The notes under the pieces were generated by a model, which saw only the letters and a list, made by a program, of their open reading frames with translations, searched no databases and was not told the DNA's origin. A stretch of DNA of 52,618 nt from Colwellia chukchiensis (GTDB lineage Bacteria; Pseudomonadota; Gammaproteobacteria; Enterobacterales; Alteromonadaceae). The translations under genes and the position numbers were made by a program. Below are positions 17,260-26,980 of this stretch, in pieces (within the stretch, counting starts at the first letter, position 1; every line of letters begins with the position of its first letter). The stretch covers positions 1-52,618 of the forward strand of contig NZ_NBOC01000022.1 of NCBI RefSeq assembly GCF_002104455.1, read 5' to 3'.

Positions 17260-18447
17260 ATGTTTGGTAGTTTAACGGCACTGCCTGCCGATCCTATTTT
17301 AGGTTTGTTGGCTAAATATCGTGAAGATGCGAATCCTAATAAAATTGATTTAGGCGTTGGTGTCTACAAAAATGAAGCGGGTCATACCGCTGTTTTGGAT
17401 TGTGTAAAAAGTGCGGAAAAACATCGACTCGATACCGAAGACTCTAAAGTCTATATCGGCCCAACGGGTTCGGCACTTTTTAACGAAGAAATGGCGAAGT
17501 TAATTTTTGGTCATCACAAAGTTTTATTAGAAAATCGTGCACGCACTGTTTCCGCGCCAGGCGGCACAGGTGCCTTGCGTGTTGCCGCTGAGTTTATCAG
17601 CTCTTGCAAAACCGGCGCGACTATTTGGGTAAGTAACCCAACTTGGGCAAATCACAGTGGTGTTTTTCAAGCGGCCGGATTAAACGTCAAAACTTATCCC
17701 TATTACGATTACGAAAATAAAACCCTAGATTTTGACGGCATGCTTGCCGCTTTAAAAACGGTTAAGCCAGATGATACCGTGTTATTGCATGCCTGTTGTC
17801 ATAATCCCAGTGGTATGGATTTAACTAACGAGCAATGGCAGCAAGTCGCGGAAGTTGCCAAAGATGTTGGCTTTTTACCGTTAATTGATATGGCTTATCA
17901 AGGCTTTGGCGAAGGGCTAGACCAAGATGCATACGGTTTACGTTTAATGGCTGACAGCGTAAAAGAAATGATTGTCTGTAGCTCTTGCTCAAAAAACTTT
18001 GGTTTATATCGTGAGCGAATAGGCGCTTGTACTATCATAGCTGAAAACGCAGCAAGTGCTGATATTGCCAATTCTGTACTGCTAAGTGTTATCCGCTGTA
18101 TTTATTCAATGCCACCAGCCCATGGTGCGGCTGTAGTTGAAACAATTTTACATTCCGATGAATTACGCACGCAATGGCACCAAGAGCTAAAAACCATGCG
18201 TGATCGAATCAACGGCAACCGCCAACTGTTAGTCGACAAACTAGTTGAAAACGGTGTCAGCCGTGATTTTAGCTTTATTCCACGCCAAAAAGGCATGTTT
18301 TCTTTCTTGGGGATAACGCCTGAACAAGTACAGCAATTACAAAGTGAATATAGTATCTATATGGTTGGCTCAAGCCGTATCAGTATTGCGGGTATTGCTA
18401 AGAGTAATGTCGACTATTTGGCAAAATCGATCGCCAAAGTACTGTAA
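17260..18447 (+). CDS. Aspartate / aromatic amino acid aminotransferase (AspC/TyrB type)
   Basis: This is a class I, fold-type I aminotransferase of 395 residues from the ATG at 17260. The PLP lysine is Lys245 in SSCSKNFGLYRERIG. Other family blocks are GTGALRVAAEF, CHNPSGMDLT, DMAYQGFGEG and the RISIAG segment with the substrate-binding Arg. Overall it is closer to E. coli AspC than TyrB (PADPILGL near the start), although homologues in this order are often named aromatic transaminases. It transfers amino groups between glutamate and aspartate, tyrosine or phenylalanine. A strong terminator follows. Confidence 0.92.
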   Translation: MFGSLTALPADPILGLLAKYREDANPNKIDLGVGVYKNEAGHTAVLDCVKSAEKHRLDTEDSKVYIGPTGSALFNEEMAKLIFGHHKVLLENRARTVSAPGGTGALRVAAEFISSCKTGATIWVSNPTWANHSGVFQAAGLNVKTYPYYDYENKTLDFDGMLAALKTVKPDDTVLLHACCHNPSGMDLTNEQWQQVAEVAKDVGFLPLIDMAYQGFGEGLDQDAYGLRLMADSVKEMIVCSSCSKNFGLYRERIGACTIIAENAASADIANSVLLSVIRCIYSMPPAHGAAVVETILHSDELRTQWHQELKTMRDRINGNRQLLVDKLVENGVSRDFSFIPRQKGMFSFLGITPEQVQQLQSEYSIYMVGSSRISIAGIAKSNVDYLAKSIAKVL

Positions 18448-18501
18448 ATTGGATGATATTTAATCAAGGCTAGGGCAATGCCACTCGCTTTGATTGACGC
18501 T

Positions 18502-18542
18502 AGCGGCTCTTAATTGATATTAACGCAATGAGCCGCTTTTTT
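18502..18542 (+). terminator. Rho-independent terminator of the aminotransferase
   Basis: An 8-bp GC-rich stem (18502-18509 with 18530-18537) with a 20-base loop is followed by six Ts. It separates the aminotransferase from the gmk operon. Confidence 0.8.
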
Positions 18543-18610
18543 ACGCCTATCGTTTGTGCACCTTACCTCTTGTCTCACACTTTTATTGCCCTTTATTTTA
18601 TTTGACTAAA

Positions 18611-18638
18611 TTGTTAATAGGCCATTTATCGCTATACT
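18611..18638 (+). promoter_or_regulatory. Putative promoter of the gmk-rpoZ genes
   Basis: TTGTTA at 18611-18616 and TATACT at 18633-18638 are spaced 16 bases apart, about 110 bases ahead of gmk. The -10 box is nearly ideal. A second TATAGT-like box occurs near 18666. Confidence 0.4.
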
Positions 18639-18746
18639 ATTGTTGGGAAAATTAACAAAATTTAGGTATAGTGCGCGCCCTAATATTGATGATTAATAAC
18701 AGCGACTGCTTTAGCGAATAACCCGCAGCTAAATAAAGGATACATT

Positions 18747-19370
18747 GTGACAACTAAAGGCAACCTTTTTATCTTATCCGCGCCCAGTGGTGCCGGTAAA
18801 TCAAGTTTAATTTCTGCTTTACTAAAGCAAACATCGTCAAGACCAATGCAAGTATCGGTTTCACATACCACGCGCGCGCCACGCCCAGGCGAAGTCGACG
18901 GTCAGCATTATCACTTTGTTAATAAAGCACAATTTCAACAAGCTATCAGTGACAACCAGTTTTATGAATATGCCGAGGTCTTTGGTAATTATTATGGCAC
19001 CAGTGAGCAGGCTATAGATCAACAACTTGCCCAAGGTATTGATGTCTTTCTTGATATCGACTGGCAAGGTGCACAGCAAGTGAGAATGAAAAAACCCGAA
19101 GTGACCTCCATCTTTATTTGCCCGCCTTCTAAGCAAGCACTAGAGCAAAGGTTGCGCAGTCGCGGTCAAGATAGCGATGCGGTGATCCAAGAACGTATGG
19201 CGCAGGCACAGGCTGAGTGCTCACATTATCAAGAGTTCGACTACATCATCATCAATGATGACTTTGAGCAAGCCTTGGCTGATTTAACCACTATCGTCAA
19301 TAATCAACGCTTAAAGCGTAGCCAGCAAGCGTGCCAATATAGCGATTTATTTGCAGATTTATTAGCCTAG
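18747..19370 (+). CDS. gmk: Guanylate kinase
   Basis: Guanylate kinase converts GMP and ATP to GDP and ADP in the cytoplasm. The 207 residues match the family. The P-loop PSGAGKSSL lies at residues 13-21, and the GMP-binding block is [18 protein letters not shown] with the Ser/Arg/Tyr contacts. The start is a GTG at 18747 with AAAGGA six bases upstream. It begins the gmk-rpoZ cluster ahead of spoT, the conserved order in gammaproteobacteria, and so pairs GDP supply with (p)ppGpp metabolism. Confidence 0.97.
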   Translation: MTTKGNLFILSAPSGAGKSSLISALLKQTSSRPMQVSVSHTTRAPRPGEVDGQHYHFVNKAQFQQAISDNQFYEYAEVFGNYYGTSEQAIDQQLAQGIDVFLDIDWQGAQQVRMKKPEVTSIFICPPSKQALEQRLRSRGQDSDAVIQERMAQAQAECSHYQEFDYIIINDDFEQALADLTTIVNNQRLKRSQQACQYSDLFADLLA

Positions 19371-19444
19371 AGCGCTTGCGTACTGCTATGAGGATCAAGT
19401 AAACTACGCCACTATTTTATAAATTTAATTGTTGGAGTGACCAC

Positions 19445-19723
19445 ATGGCTCGCGTAACTGTTGAAGATGCCGTAGAAAAAGTCGGCAACCGTTTTGACTT
19501 GGTGTTAATCGCATCTCGTCGTGCTCGTCAAATTGCCACGGGCGGAAAAGATCCATTGGTAGAAATTGAAAATGACAAACCAACAGTATTGGCTTTGCGT
19601 GAAATCGAAGCTGGCTTAATTACTACCGAAGTCATGGACAGCTCAGATCGCCATGAACAAGTACAACAAGACTCTGCAGAATTAGCCGCAGTCGCTGCCA
19701 TCGTTGGTGGCAATCAAGCTTAA
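19445..19723 (+). CDS. rpoZ: RNA polymerase omega subunit
   Basis: The 92-residue protein matches omega from its first residues ([29 protein letters not shown], of which VGNRFDL and ASRRARQ are the conserved parts). Omega helps assemble the beta-prime subunit and forms part of ppGpp site 1 on the polymerase. It lies 74 bases after gmk and is closed by a strong terminator, so spoT probably also has its own promoter. Confidence 0.97.
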   Translation: MARVTVEDAVEKVGNRFDLVLIASRRARQIATGGKDPLVEIENDKPTVLALREIEAGLITTEVMDSSDRHEQVQQDSAELAAVAAIVGGNQA

Positions 19724-19753
19724 TAACTGTGGTTTAAACGAGTAAGTACAGTG

Positions 19754-19793
19754 AAAACGCGTAAATTACCCCATCGTAATTTACGCGTTTTTT
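19754..19793 (+). terminator. Rho-independent terminator after rpoZ
   Basis: A perfect 16-bp stem (19754-19769 with 19776-19791, loop of 6) runs into a T-rich tract. It is the strongest terminator in the window and separates rpoZ from spoT. Confidence 0.92.
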
Positions 19794-19965
19794 ATTTACT
19801 GCCCTAATTAAGCTGGTGCAAGTATTCGCTTTTCAGCGTGAAAATGACAAACTTCTGAGTTTTTAAGCCGCTAGGATGCATAAACATTGGCATAGCCAGA
19901 AAATAATCGTATCCTAAACTTATCAATCAAAGCTAACCAACGATTAATCATCAAGGAAAAACTGG

Positions 19966-22074
19966 GTGTACCTTTTTGAACCATTAAAAGAACTAGTTTC
20001 AAGTTATTTATCAAAAGTACAGGTTGACCTGCTTAAGCAGGCGTATATTTTTGCCCGTGCCGCACACGACGGCCAAATGCGCTCGAGTGGCGAACCTTAC
20101 ATTACCCACCCAGTTGCGGTGGCGCTCAACCTTGCTCGAATGAATCTTGACCATGAAACCTTAATGGCCGCCTTGTTGCATGATGTGATTGAAGATACCC
20201 CCGCAACTAAAGACGAGTTAGCCGAGCTGTTCGGTCATACTGTGGCAGAACTTGTGGAAGGGGTCAGTAAGCTTGATAAACTAAAGTTTGATAACAAAGA
20301 AGAAATGCAGGCGGAAAACTTCCGCAAAATGATCTTAGCCATGGTGCAAGATATTCGCGTGATTTTGATCAAGCTAGCCGATCGCACCCACAATATGCGC
20401 ACCTTAGGATCGCTGCGACCTGATAAACGTCGCCGTATTGCTCGTGAAACTCTAGAAATTTACGCACCCATCGCCAATCGCCTTGGTATCCATGATGTAA
20501 AAAATGAATTGGAAGTTTTAGGTTTTGAAGCCCTTTATCCGATGCGCGCACGGGCGCTAAAGTCTGCCATTAAACAAGCCCGCGGTAACCGCAAAGAAAT
20601 TGTCAATAATATTCAAGAAGAAATCACCCGTCGTTTAGCGGAAAATGGCTTAAAAGCCCAAGTTATTGGCCGCGAAAAACACCTTTATTCCATCTATCGC
20701 AAAATGCTTAATAAAGAGCTTATGTTCAACGAGGTAATGGATATTTATGCGTTTAGAATTATCGTAGGTGATAAGATCGATGACTGTTATCGGGCATTAG
20801 GCGCTGCACATAATTTATATAAACCCATTGAAACGCGCTTTAAAGATTATATTGCCATTCCTAAAACTAACGGCTATCAATCATTGCATACGTCGTTAAT
20901 TGGCCCACACGGTATTCCGGTTGAAATTCAAATTCGCACCCACGACATGGATCAAATGGCGGATAGAGGCGTTGCCGCCCATTGGCTATATAAGCAAGAC
21001 GGTGACGACTCCGGTACCACAGCGCAAATGAAAGCCAGACGCTGGATGCAAAGTTTACTTGAACTGCAACAAAGTGCCGGCAGTTCGTATGAGTTTATCG
21101 AAAACGTCAAATCAGATTTATTTCCAGAAGAAATTTATGTCTTTACGCCCGACGGCCGCATTATTGAGCTACCCATGGGCGCAACTGCCGTTGACTTTGC
21201 TTATGCGGTGCATACCGATGTTGGCAACTCGTGTGTCGGCGTTAAGGTTGATCGTAAGCCTTTCCCGTTAAGCCAACCGCTTGACTCCGGACAAACCATT
21301 GAAGTGATCACCTCCACCGCAGCTAGACCTAACGCCACTTGGCTCAATTTTGTGGTCACCTCTAAAGCACGACTGCAAATTCGCACCTATTTGCGCTCGC
21401 AAGAAAAAACCGAATCACTCGCCCTTGGCAGGCGATTGCTTAGCCATGCCCTAGGTTCAACTAAGCTCGAAGATATTTGCCAAGAAAAGCTTACGCAAGT
21501 AGTCCAAGATACCGGCAATAAATCCATTGAAGAATTATTGATTAATATTGGTCTGGGTAATGCACTGAGTATCGGTATAGCGAAGCGTTTAAAAGACGAG
21601 TTTAATGATGAAACTGAGCTTACTGTCACCAGCGCGAAAAGCAAAATGCCCATCAAGGGTACGGAAGGTATGATGGTTAGCTACGGTAAGTGTTGTCGAC
21701 CTATTCCTGGTGACTCTATCTTGGCCTATTTAAGCCCAGGGAAAGGCTTAATGGTACACCAGCATGGCTGTCGCAATAACAAAGGCCACGAGCAAGGTAG
21801 TTTATTTCCAGTGCGCTGGGATACCGACATTGATCGCGACTTTATCGCCAAATTACGTATTGACATACTCAACCACAAAGGTGCGCTTGCAGCATTAACC
21901 AATGTTATTGCTCGCTGCGGCTCTAATGTCCATTCACTTAACTCTGGCGAAAAAGACTCCGGACTGTATTTAATCGATATGGAAATTACCTGTCGCAACC
22001 GGATCCACCTAGCCGATATTATTCGAAAAATTAAAGTCATGCCCGACGTACAACGGGTTATTCGCAACAAATAA
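19966..22074 (+). CDS. spoT: Bifunctional (p)ppGpp synthase/hydrolase SpoT
   Basis: SpoT makes and mainly degrades the alarmone (p)ppGpp. The 702 residues match the family. The HD hydrolase domain (about 20-190) keeps the active-site pair His72-Asp73 in LLHDVIEDT. The synthetase domain (about 215-340) has the TNGYQSLHTSL substrate loop. The TGS domain covers about 385-450, and the ACT domain fills the last 80 residues. The start is a GTG at 19966 with AAGGAA upstream. An intact HD motif distinguishes it from RelA. It is followed by ridA after 18 bases. Confidence 0.97.
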   Translation: MYLFEPLKELVSSYLSKVQVDLLKQAYIFARAAHDGQMRSSGEPYITHPVAVALNLARMNLDHETLMAALLHDVIEDTPATKDELAELFGHTVAELVEGVSKLDKLKFDNKEEMQAENFRKMILAMVQDIRVILIKLADRTHNMRTLGSLRPDKRRRIARETLEIYAPIANRLGIHDVKNELEVLGFEALYPMRARALKSAIKQARGNRKEIVNNIQEEITRRLAENGLKAQVIGREKHLYSIYRKMLNKELMFNEVMDIYAFRIIVGDKIDDCYRALGAAHNLYKPIETRFKDYIAIPKTNGYQSLHTSLIGPHGIPVEIQIRTHDMDQMADRGVAAHWLYKQDGDDSGTTAQMKARRWMQSLLELQQSAGSSYEFIENVKSDLFPEEIYVFTPDGRIIELPMGATAVDFAYAVHTDVGNSCVGVKVDRKPFPLSQPLDSGQTIEVITSTAARPNATWLNFVVTSKARLQIRTYLRSQEKTESLALGRRLLSHALGSTKLEDICQEKLTQVVQDTGNKSIEELLINIGLGNALSIGIAKRLKDEFNDETELTVTSAKSKMPIKGTEGMMVSYGKCCRPIPGDSILAYLSPGKGLMVHQHGCRNNKGHEQGSLFPVRWDTDIDRDFIAKLRIDILNHKGALAALTNVIARCGSNVHSLNSGEKDSGLYLIDMEITCRNRIHLADIIRKIKVMPDVQRVIRNK

Positions 22075-22092
22075 ATCTATTTAGGAAAATTT

Positions 22093-22482
22093 ATGAAAAC
22101 CATCATCAACACTGAACATGCCCCCAGTGCTATTGGTACTTATAGCCAAGCCGTCAAAGTAAATAACACGGTTTACCTTTCTGGCCAAATACCCTTAGTG
22201 CCTGCCACTATGGAGATAGTTTCAGCCGACTTTGCTGAGCAAACCCAGCAAGTTTTTAAAAACTTGGTGGCGGTTTGTGAAGCGGCCGGCGGTACAATTA
22301 ACGATATGGTAAAATTGAATATTTTTTTACAAGACTTGGAAAACTTTGCCACAGTAAATGAAGTCATGAGCCAATATTTTCAGCAACCTTACCCGGCGCG
22401 CGCTGCGGTACAAGTGGCACGATTACCGAAAGATGTTGCCATTGAAATAGATGGCATTATGGAGCTACCCAACTACAGCTAA
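22093..22482 (+). CDS. ridA: RidA family reactive enamine/imine deaminase
   Basis: RidA hydrolyses reactive enamine/imine intermediates, such as 2-aminoacrylate formed by threonine/serine dehydratase (IlvA), to ketoacids and ammonia. The 129 residues contain the family signature [20 protein letters not shown]. Arg103 corresponds to the substrate-binding arginine (Arg105 in E. coli numbering), and Glu118 to the conserved glutamate. It lies between spoT and trmH. This protein likely protects PLP enzymes elsewhere in the cell, including the IlvE encoded in this window. Confidence 0.95.
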   Translation: MKTIINTEHAPSAIGTYSQAVKVNNTVYLSGQIPLVPATMEIVSADFAEQTQQVFKNLVAVCEAAGGTINDMVKLNIFLQDLENFATVNEVMSQYFQQPYPARAAVQVARLPKDVAIEIDGIMELPNYS

Positions 22483-22554
22483 GCCAGCACTATAGCAAAA
22501 CAACTCACTGTAAACACACGTTTGCCGATATTTAAAGCGACTTTAGAAGCCATT

Positions 22555-23265
22555 ATGAGCCCGGAAAGACTAGAACGAATTAACGCCATGCTAGATCAGC
22601 GCCAGCCTGATTTAACCGTATGTATGGAGGGTGTACACAAAAATCACAACTTAGCGGCGGTGGTGCGCACCGCAGATGCCGTTGGGGTTAGCGATGTCCA
22701 CGCGGTATGGAAAAATGAAACCATGCGTGTTTCAGGTGGCAGCGCGGCCGGCAGCCAAAATTGGCTTGATGTCCATAATTACACTAACACTAAAGACGCT
22801 ATAGATACCTTAAAACAGCAAGGTATGCAGGTACTAGTTACTAATTTATCTGCCAGCGCAGTAGATTTTCGAGAAATCGATTATACCCAGCCAACAGCGA
22901 TAATTTTAGGACAAGAAAAGTTTGGTGCTTCACAACAAGCCCTCGACATGGCAGATCAAGACATCATTATTCCTATGGTAGGTATGGTGCAATCATTAAA
23001 TGTGTCTGTCGCCTGTTCTGTGGTGTTATATGAAGCACAACGTCAGCGCCAAGCAGCCGGCATGTACCAACAACCAAGGATCAGCCAACAACGTCGGCAA
23101 CGGATATTATTTGAAGGCGGTCACCCCATTTTTGCCAAAGCCTGTCAGCGAAAAGGCTTACCTTACCCAGAAATTGACCAAGATGGCCAAATTGTCGCCT
23201 CTGAACAATGGTGGCAACAAATGCAAATGACCCAAGATGCTTGGCAAAATATTGATAACGAATAA
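22555..23265 (+). CDS. trmH: tRNA (guanosine(18)-2'-O)-methyltransferase
   Basis: TrmH methylates the ribose of G18 in the D-loop of tRNAs, using S-adenosylmethionine. I choose the ATG at 22555 because the product then begins MSPERLERI, aligning with E. coli TrmH; the longer frame from 22522 adds 11 unlikely residues. The protein has 236 residues in the SPOUT fold. Key blocks are NLAAVVRTADAVG, LGQEKFGAS and the knotted C-terminal IIPMVGMVQSLNVSVA. It lies between ridA and recG, the conserved neighbourhood. Confidence 0.95.
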   Translation: MSPERLERINAMLDQRQPDLTVCMEGVHKNHNLAAVVRTADAVGVSDVHAVWKNETMRVSGGSAAGSQNWLDVHNYTNTKDAIDTLKQQGMQVLVTNLSASAVDFREIDYTQPTAIILGQEKFGASQQALDMADQDIIIPMVGMVQSLNVSVACSVVLYEAQRQRQAAGMYQQPRISQQRRQRILFEGGHPIFAKACQRKGLPYPEIDQDGQIVASEQWWQQMQMTQDAWQNIDNE

Positions 23266-23304
23266 ACAACGGTTTTAAATCCATCTACAGCAAGGAAATT
23301 TGCG

Positions 23305-25404
23305 GTGTCTCGTGAAATGGCAGCGATAACAAATTTAGCGCAAGTACCGGTCACCAGCTTAAAAGGCGTTGGTCCCGGTATGGCCACTAAGCTCGCCAAA
23401 GTCGGAGTAAACACGCTACAAGACTTGCTGTTTCACTTACCACTGCGTTATGAAGATCGCACGCGAATTACCGCAGTGCGTGATCTTATGCCCGGTATTT
23501 ACACCAATATCATTGGCGAAATAACCCATAGTGAGGTTATTCAAGGTAAACGCAGAATGTTACTGGTGACCGTCAATGATGGTACCGCCAGTATCAAGCT
23601 GCGCTTTTTTCACTTTTCTGCTAACCAAAAAAACCAGCTCAGTATTGGCCTTGCTATTCGCTGTTATGGTGAGATCACTCGCGGTATGCGTGGCTTTGAA
23701 ATTGTTCATCCAGAATATAAAACTCTTGCACAAGATAAACCGCTCTCCCCTGAAGAAGAAACCTTAACGCCCGTCTATCCAAGCACAGACGGCTTACGGC
23801 AAATTTCCCTGCGCAATTTAACCCAGCAAGCATTAACGCGTTTACAGCGCGGTCAGGTTGAAGAGTTATTACCCAGTGATATTTGCCAACCAAACTACAG
23901 CTTAGCGGACGCCTTAACACTGATCCACAGACCGCCACCCGATACCTGTGTCAGTTTAATGGAAGCCGGCAAGCATCCTGCACAGCTGCGCCTGATCACA
24001 GAAGAGTTGCTAGCCCATAACCTCAGTATGTTGAAATTACGCGCCGCCAGTGATCATCACCCTGCGGTGCCGTTAGCAATAGATAAACAACTAGAGCAAC
24101 GATTTTTGTCGTTATTACCATTTTCTCCGACCCAAGCACAAGCCAAGGTCAGTGCAGAAATACGCACCGACTTAGCGAAAGCCATGCCCATGATGCGCTT
24201 AGTACAAGGGGATGTCGGCTCAGGGAAAACCTTAGTAGCGGCATTAGCGGCATTAACCGCTATCGGGCAAGGTTTTCAAGTTGCTTTAATGGCACCAACG
24301 GAAATTTTAGCTGAGCAACACGCCATTAATTTTCAAAAGTGGTTTCAAGCTCTTGATATCTCAGTTGGCTGGCTCGCCGGTAAAACTAAAGCTAAAGCCC
24401 GACGTGAAGCCTTAGTAGAGATAGCAAGCGGCAGTATGCAAATGGTCATCGGCACTCACGCGCTCTTTCAAGAGCAAGTGGTTTTTCATAAGCTCGCCCT
24501 GATCATCATTGACGAGCAACACAGGTTTGGTGTCCATCAACGCCTGTCACTGCGCGAAAAAGGTGCATTCCAAGGTAATTACCCACATCAATTAATTATG
24601 ACCGCAACCCCGATTCCGCGCACGCTGGCCATGACCGCCTATGCAGACTTAGACACCTCAGTGATTGACGAGTTACCCCCTGGGCGCACACCAATTACCA
24701 CAATAGCATTGCCCGATAGTCGTCGTGATGAAGTTATTGAGCGCATTCGCCAAGGCTGCATCTCGGATAACCGTCAAGCTTATTGGGTTTGCACCTTGAT
24801 TGACGAATCTGAAGTGCTTGAATGCCAAGCTGCAGAAGATACCGCCGTGTATTTACAAGCACAATTGCCTGAGCTCAATGTCGGTTTAGTGCATGGTCGA
24901 ATGAAAGCCGATGAAAAACAAGCGGTAATGGAGCAATTTAAACACGCGCAACTGGATTTACTGGTTGCCACCACAGTGATTGAAGTCGGCGTTGATGTGC
25001 CTAATGCCAGTTTAATGGTGATTGAAAACCCTGAACGCTTAGGGCTAGCGCAATTGCATCAATTACGCGGTCGCGTTGGCCGTGGCTCCGTGGCCTCACA
25101 TTGCGTATTAATGTACAAAGCACCGTTATCGAAAACCGCGACTAAGCGTTTAAAGGTACTGAGAACCAGCAATGATGGCTTTGTGATCGCCCAACAAGAT
25201 CTGGAAATTCGCGGTCCGGGTGAATTACTCGGCACCAAACAAACCGGCTTGGCTGATTTAAAAATTGCTGACTTAGAGCGTGATGCACATCTGATCCCAC
25301 AAGTGCAGCAGCAAGCACGCCAAATTTGGCAACAATATCCAGCACAAGCTAATGCCTTAATCCAACGTTGGCTAGCAAACCGAGAGCAATATTCAAACGC
25401 GTAA
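23305..25404 (+). CDS. recG: ATP-dependent DNA helicase RecG
   Basis: RecG remodels stalled forks, R-loops and Holliday junctions. The 699 residues start at a GTG (23305). The N-terminal wedge domain includes LKGVGPGMATKLAK and the OB-fold. The helicase core has Walker A GDVGSGKTLVA (about 307-317), the DEQH box in IIDEQHRFGV, TATPIPRT, and the C-terminal QLRGRVGRG motif. It ends the gmk-rpoZ-spoT-ridA-trmH-recG cluster, about 40 bases after trmH. The sequence appears complete. Confidence 0.97.
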   Translation: MSREMAAITNLAQVPVTSLKGVGPGMATKLAKVGVNTLQDLLFHLPLRYEDRTRITAVRDLMPGIYTNIIGEITHSEVIQGKRRMLLVTVNDGTASIKLRFFHFSANQKNQLSIGLAIRCYGEITRGMRGFEIVHPEYKTLAQDKPLSPEEETLTPVYPSTDGLRQISLRNLTQQALTRLQRGQVEELLPSDICQPNYSLADALTLIHRPPPDTCVSLMEAGKHPAQLRLITEELLAHNLSMLKLRAASDHHPAVPLAIDKQLEQRFLSLLPFSPTQAQAKVSAEIRTDLAKAMPMMRLVQGDVGSGKTLVAALAALTAIGQGFQVALMAPTEILAEQHAINFQKWFQALDISVGWLAGKTKAKARREALVEIASGSMQMVIGTHALFQEQVVFHKLALIIIDEQHRFGVHQRLSLREKGAFQGNYPHQLIMTATPIPRTLAMTAYADLDTSVIDELPPGRTPITTIALPDSRRDEVIERIRQGCISDNRQAYWVCTLIDESEVLECQAAEDTAVYLQAQLPELNVGLVHGRMKADEKQAVMEQFKHAQLDLLVATTVIEVGVDVPNASLMVIENPERLGLAQLHQLRGRVGRGSVASHCVLMYKAPLSKTATKRLKVLRTSNDGFVIAQQDLEIRGPGELLGTKQTGLADLKIADLERDAHLIPQVQQQARQIWQQYPAQANALIQRWLANREQYSNA

Positions 25405-25534
25405 TGCGCAATATCGGCTTACGCGCAAAAATATGACCATCGGCTAAGCTTTATCGACACTGGCTTGATCTCAAGTGTTAATAAATTACAAAAAATGCGC
25501 TAAACTAGCCCCAACTTTAGTTAATAGCGAAACT

Positions 25535-26326
25535 ATGATGTCTGCACACGATCAAAACCCAGCCTCTCACACTGAACGTAACGATGAAAGTACCACCCAT
25601 TTTGGCTTTCAAACCGTTGACAAACATGAAAAAGAGTCAAAAGTTGCCAATGTGTTTCACTCAGTAGCGCAACAATACGACATCATGAATGATTTAATGT
25701 CGTTTGGCATTCATCGGTTATGGAAACGTTTTACTATCGATGCCAGTGGCGTGCGCCCCGGCAACAAAGTGCTTGATCTTGCTGGTGGTACTGGCGATTT
25801 AACGGCAAAATTTTCTCAACTTGTTGGCCGTGAAGGTAAAGTGATTTTAGCTGATATTAACAGCTCTATGCTTAATGTAGGTCGAGATAAATTACGCGAT
25901 AAAGGCTTAGTGCAAAACATTGAATATGTGCAAGCTAACGCCCAATACTTACCGTTTGAAGATAATACCTTTGACGTTATCACAATCGCGTTTGGCTTAC
26001 GCAATGTCACCGATAAAGACATGGCATTACGTTCTATGTATCGGGTGTTAAAACCTGGTGGTCGCTTATTAGTATTAGAATTCTCAAAGCCTGAGCATGA
26101 ACTGGTTAATAAAGCATACGACTTTTACTCTTTTAATATCTTACCTAAAATGGGCGAGATAGTTGCCAAAGACGGTGACAGCTATCAATATTTAGCGGAG
26201 TCGATTCGTATGCACCCCGACCAAGAAACCTTAAAAAGCATGATGGAGCAAGCGGGCTTTGAACAAACGAGCTTCAAAAACTTAACAGGTGGTGTGGTGG
26301 CATTACATAAAGGCTATAAGTTTTAA
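25535..26326 (+). CDS. ubiE: Ubiquinone/menaquinone biosynthesis C-methyltransferase UbiE
   Basis: UbiE carries out the C-methylation step of ubiquinone (and menaquinone) synthesis using S-adenosylmethionine. From the ATG at 25535 the protein has 263 residues, close to the family length; the frame open to 25475 is not needed. The class I methyltransferase motif is [12 protein letters not shown], followed by [12 protein letters not shown] and the family-specific FGLRNVTD and NILPKMG blocks. ubiJ begins 3 bases after its stop and ubiB follows, so the three form an operon. Confidence 0.96.
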   Translation: MMSAHDQNPASHTERNDESTTHFGFQTVDKHEKESKVANVFHSVAQQYDIMNDLMSFGIHRLWKRFTIDASGVRPGNKVLDLAGGTGDLTAKFSQLVGREGKVILADINSSMLNVGRDKLRDKGLVQNIEYVQANAQYLPFEDNTFDVITIAFGLRNVTDKDMALRSMYRVLKPGGRLLVLEFSKPEHELVNKAYDFYSFNILPKMGEIVAKDGDSYQYLAESIRMHPDQETLKSMMEQAGFEQTSFKNLTGGVVALHKGYKF

Positions 26327-26329
26327 GCT

Positions 26330-26953
26330 ATGCAAAAAGTTCTCGGTGAGCCATTGCTATTTGCCCAAGCGTTAAGCGCGGCACTCGAAACCCTGATCAA
26401 CCAATTACTGCGTTATAACATGCAGGGTACGCGGGCATTACGACCGTTATCGGGGAAAACTTTAACGGTGCAACTCACCGAACTGAACATGCCGTTAAGT
26501 TTTACCATCAGTCATGAAAAAGTGCACGTCACCAGCAGTGACGAACACTATCATTGCTGTATACGCACCAGCGTCAGTACCTTGCTTGCGTTCAATAAAA
26601 ACCAACAACTCACCGACTTAATAAAAAATGATCAACTCGATATACAAGGCGATCTAAAGGTCGCGCAACGCTTTGCTGAAATTGCCCAAACACTCGACAT
26701 TGACTGGCAAAGCGAGATAGCTAAACGGATAGGTGATATGCCTACTTATCAATTAGGGCGAGTGGGCCGAAGCCTGAGAGAAAAGATTAACTTTGCCCGC
26801 ACACAAATTCAAGCCGACGCCAGCGAATGGCTAGTGCATGAACAACGCTTGCTGGTAACGGCTGGCGAATTAGCGTACTTTAGTCGTGATGTTGAGCAAG
26901 TAACAGCAAAGCTGCACGCATTACAGCAACGACTTGACGCGCTTAATAAGTAA
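26330..26953 (+). CDS. ubiJ: Ubiquinone biosynthesis accessory protein UbiJ (SCP2 domain)
   Basis: UbiJ is a lipid-binding subunit of the soluble Ubi complex, thought to carry hydrophobic biosynthetic intermediates. The 207-residue protein has an SCP2-like domain (about 15-125) and a helical C-terminal region with a predicted coiled coil in its last 30 residues (EQVTAKLHALQQRLDALNK). Its place between ubiE and ubiB, only 3 bases after ubiE, identifies it better than sequence similarity, which is modest in this family. Confidence 0.92.
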   Translation: MQKVLGEPLLFAQALSAALETLINQLLRYNMQGTRALRPLSGKTLTVQLTELNMPLSFTISHEKVHVTSSDEHYHCCIRTSVSTLLAFNKNQQLTDLIKNDQLDIQGDLKVAQRFAEIAQTLDIDWQSEIAKRIGDMPTYQLGRVGRSLREKINFARTQIQADASEWLVHEQRLLVTAGELAYFSRDVEQVTAKLHALQQRLDALNK

Positions 26954-26980
26954 CAAAATCATCTATCATAAGGCCCTGCG

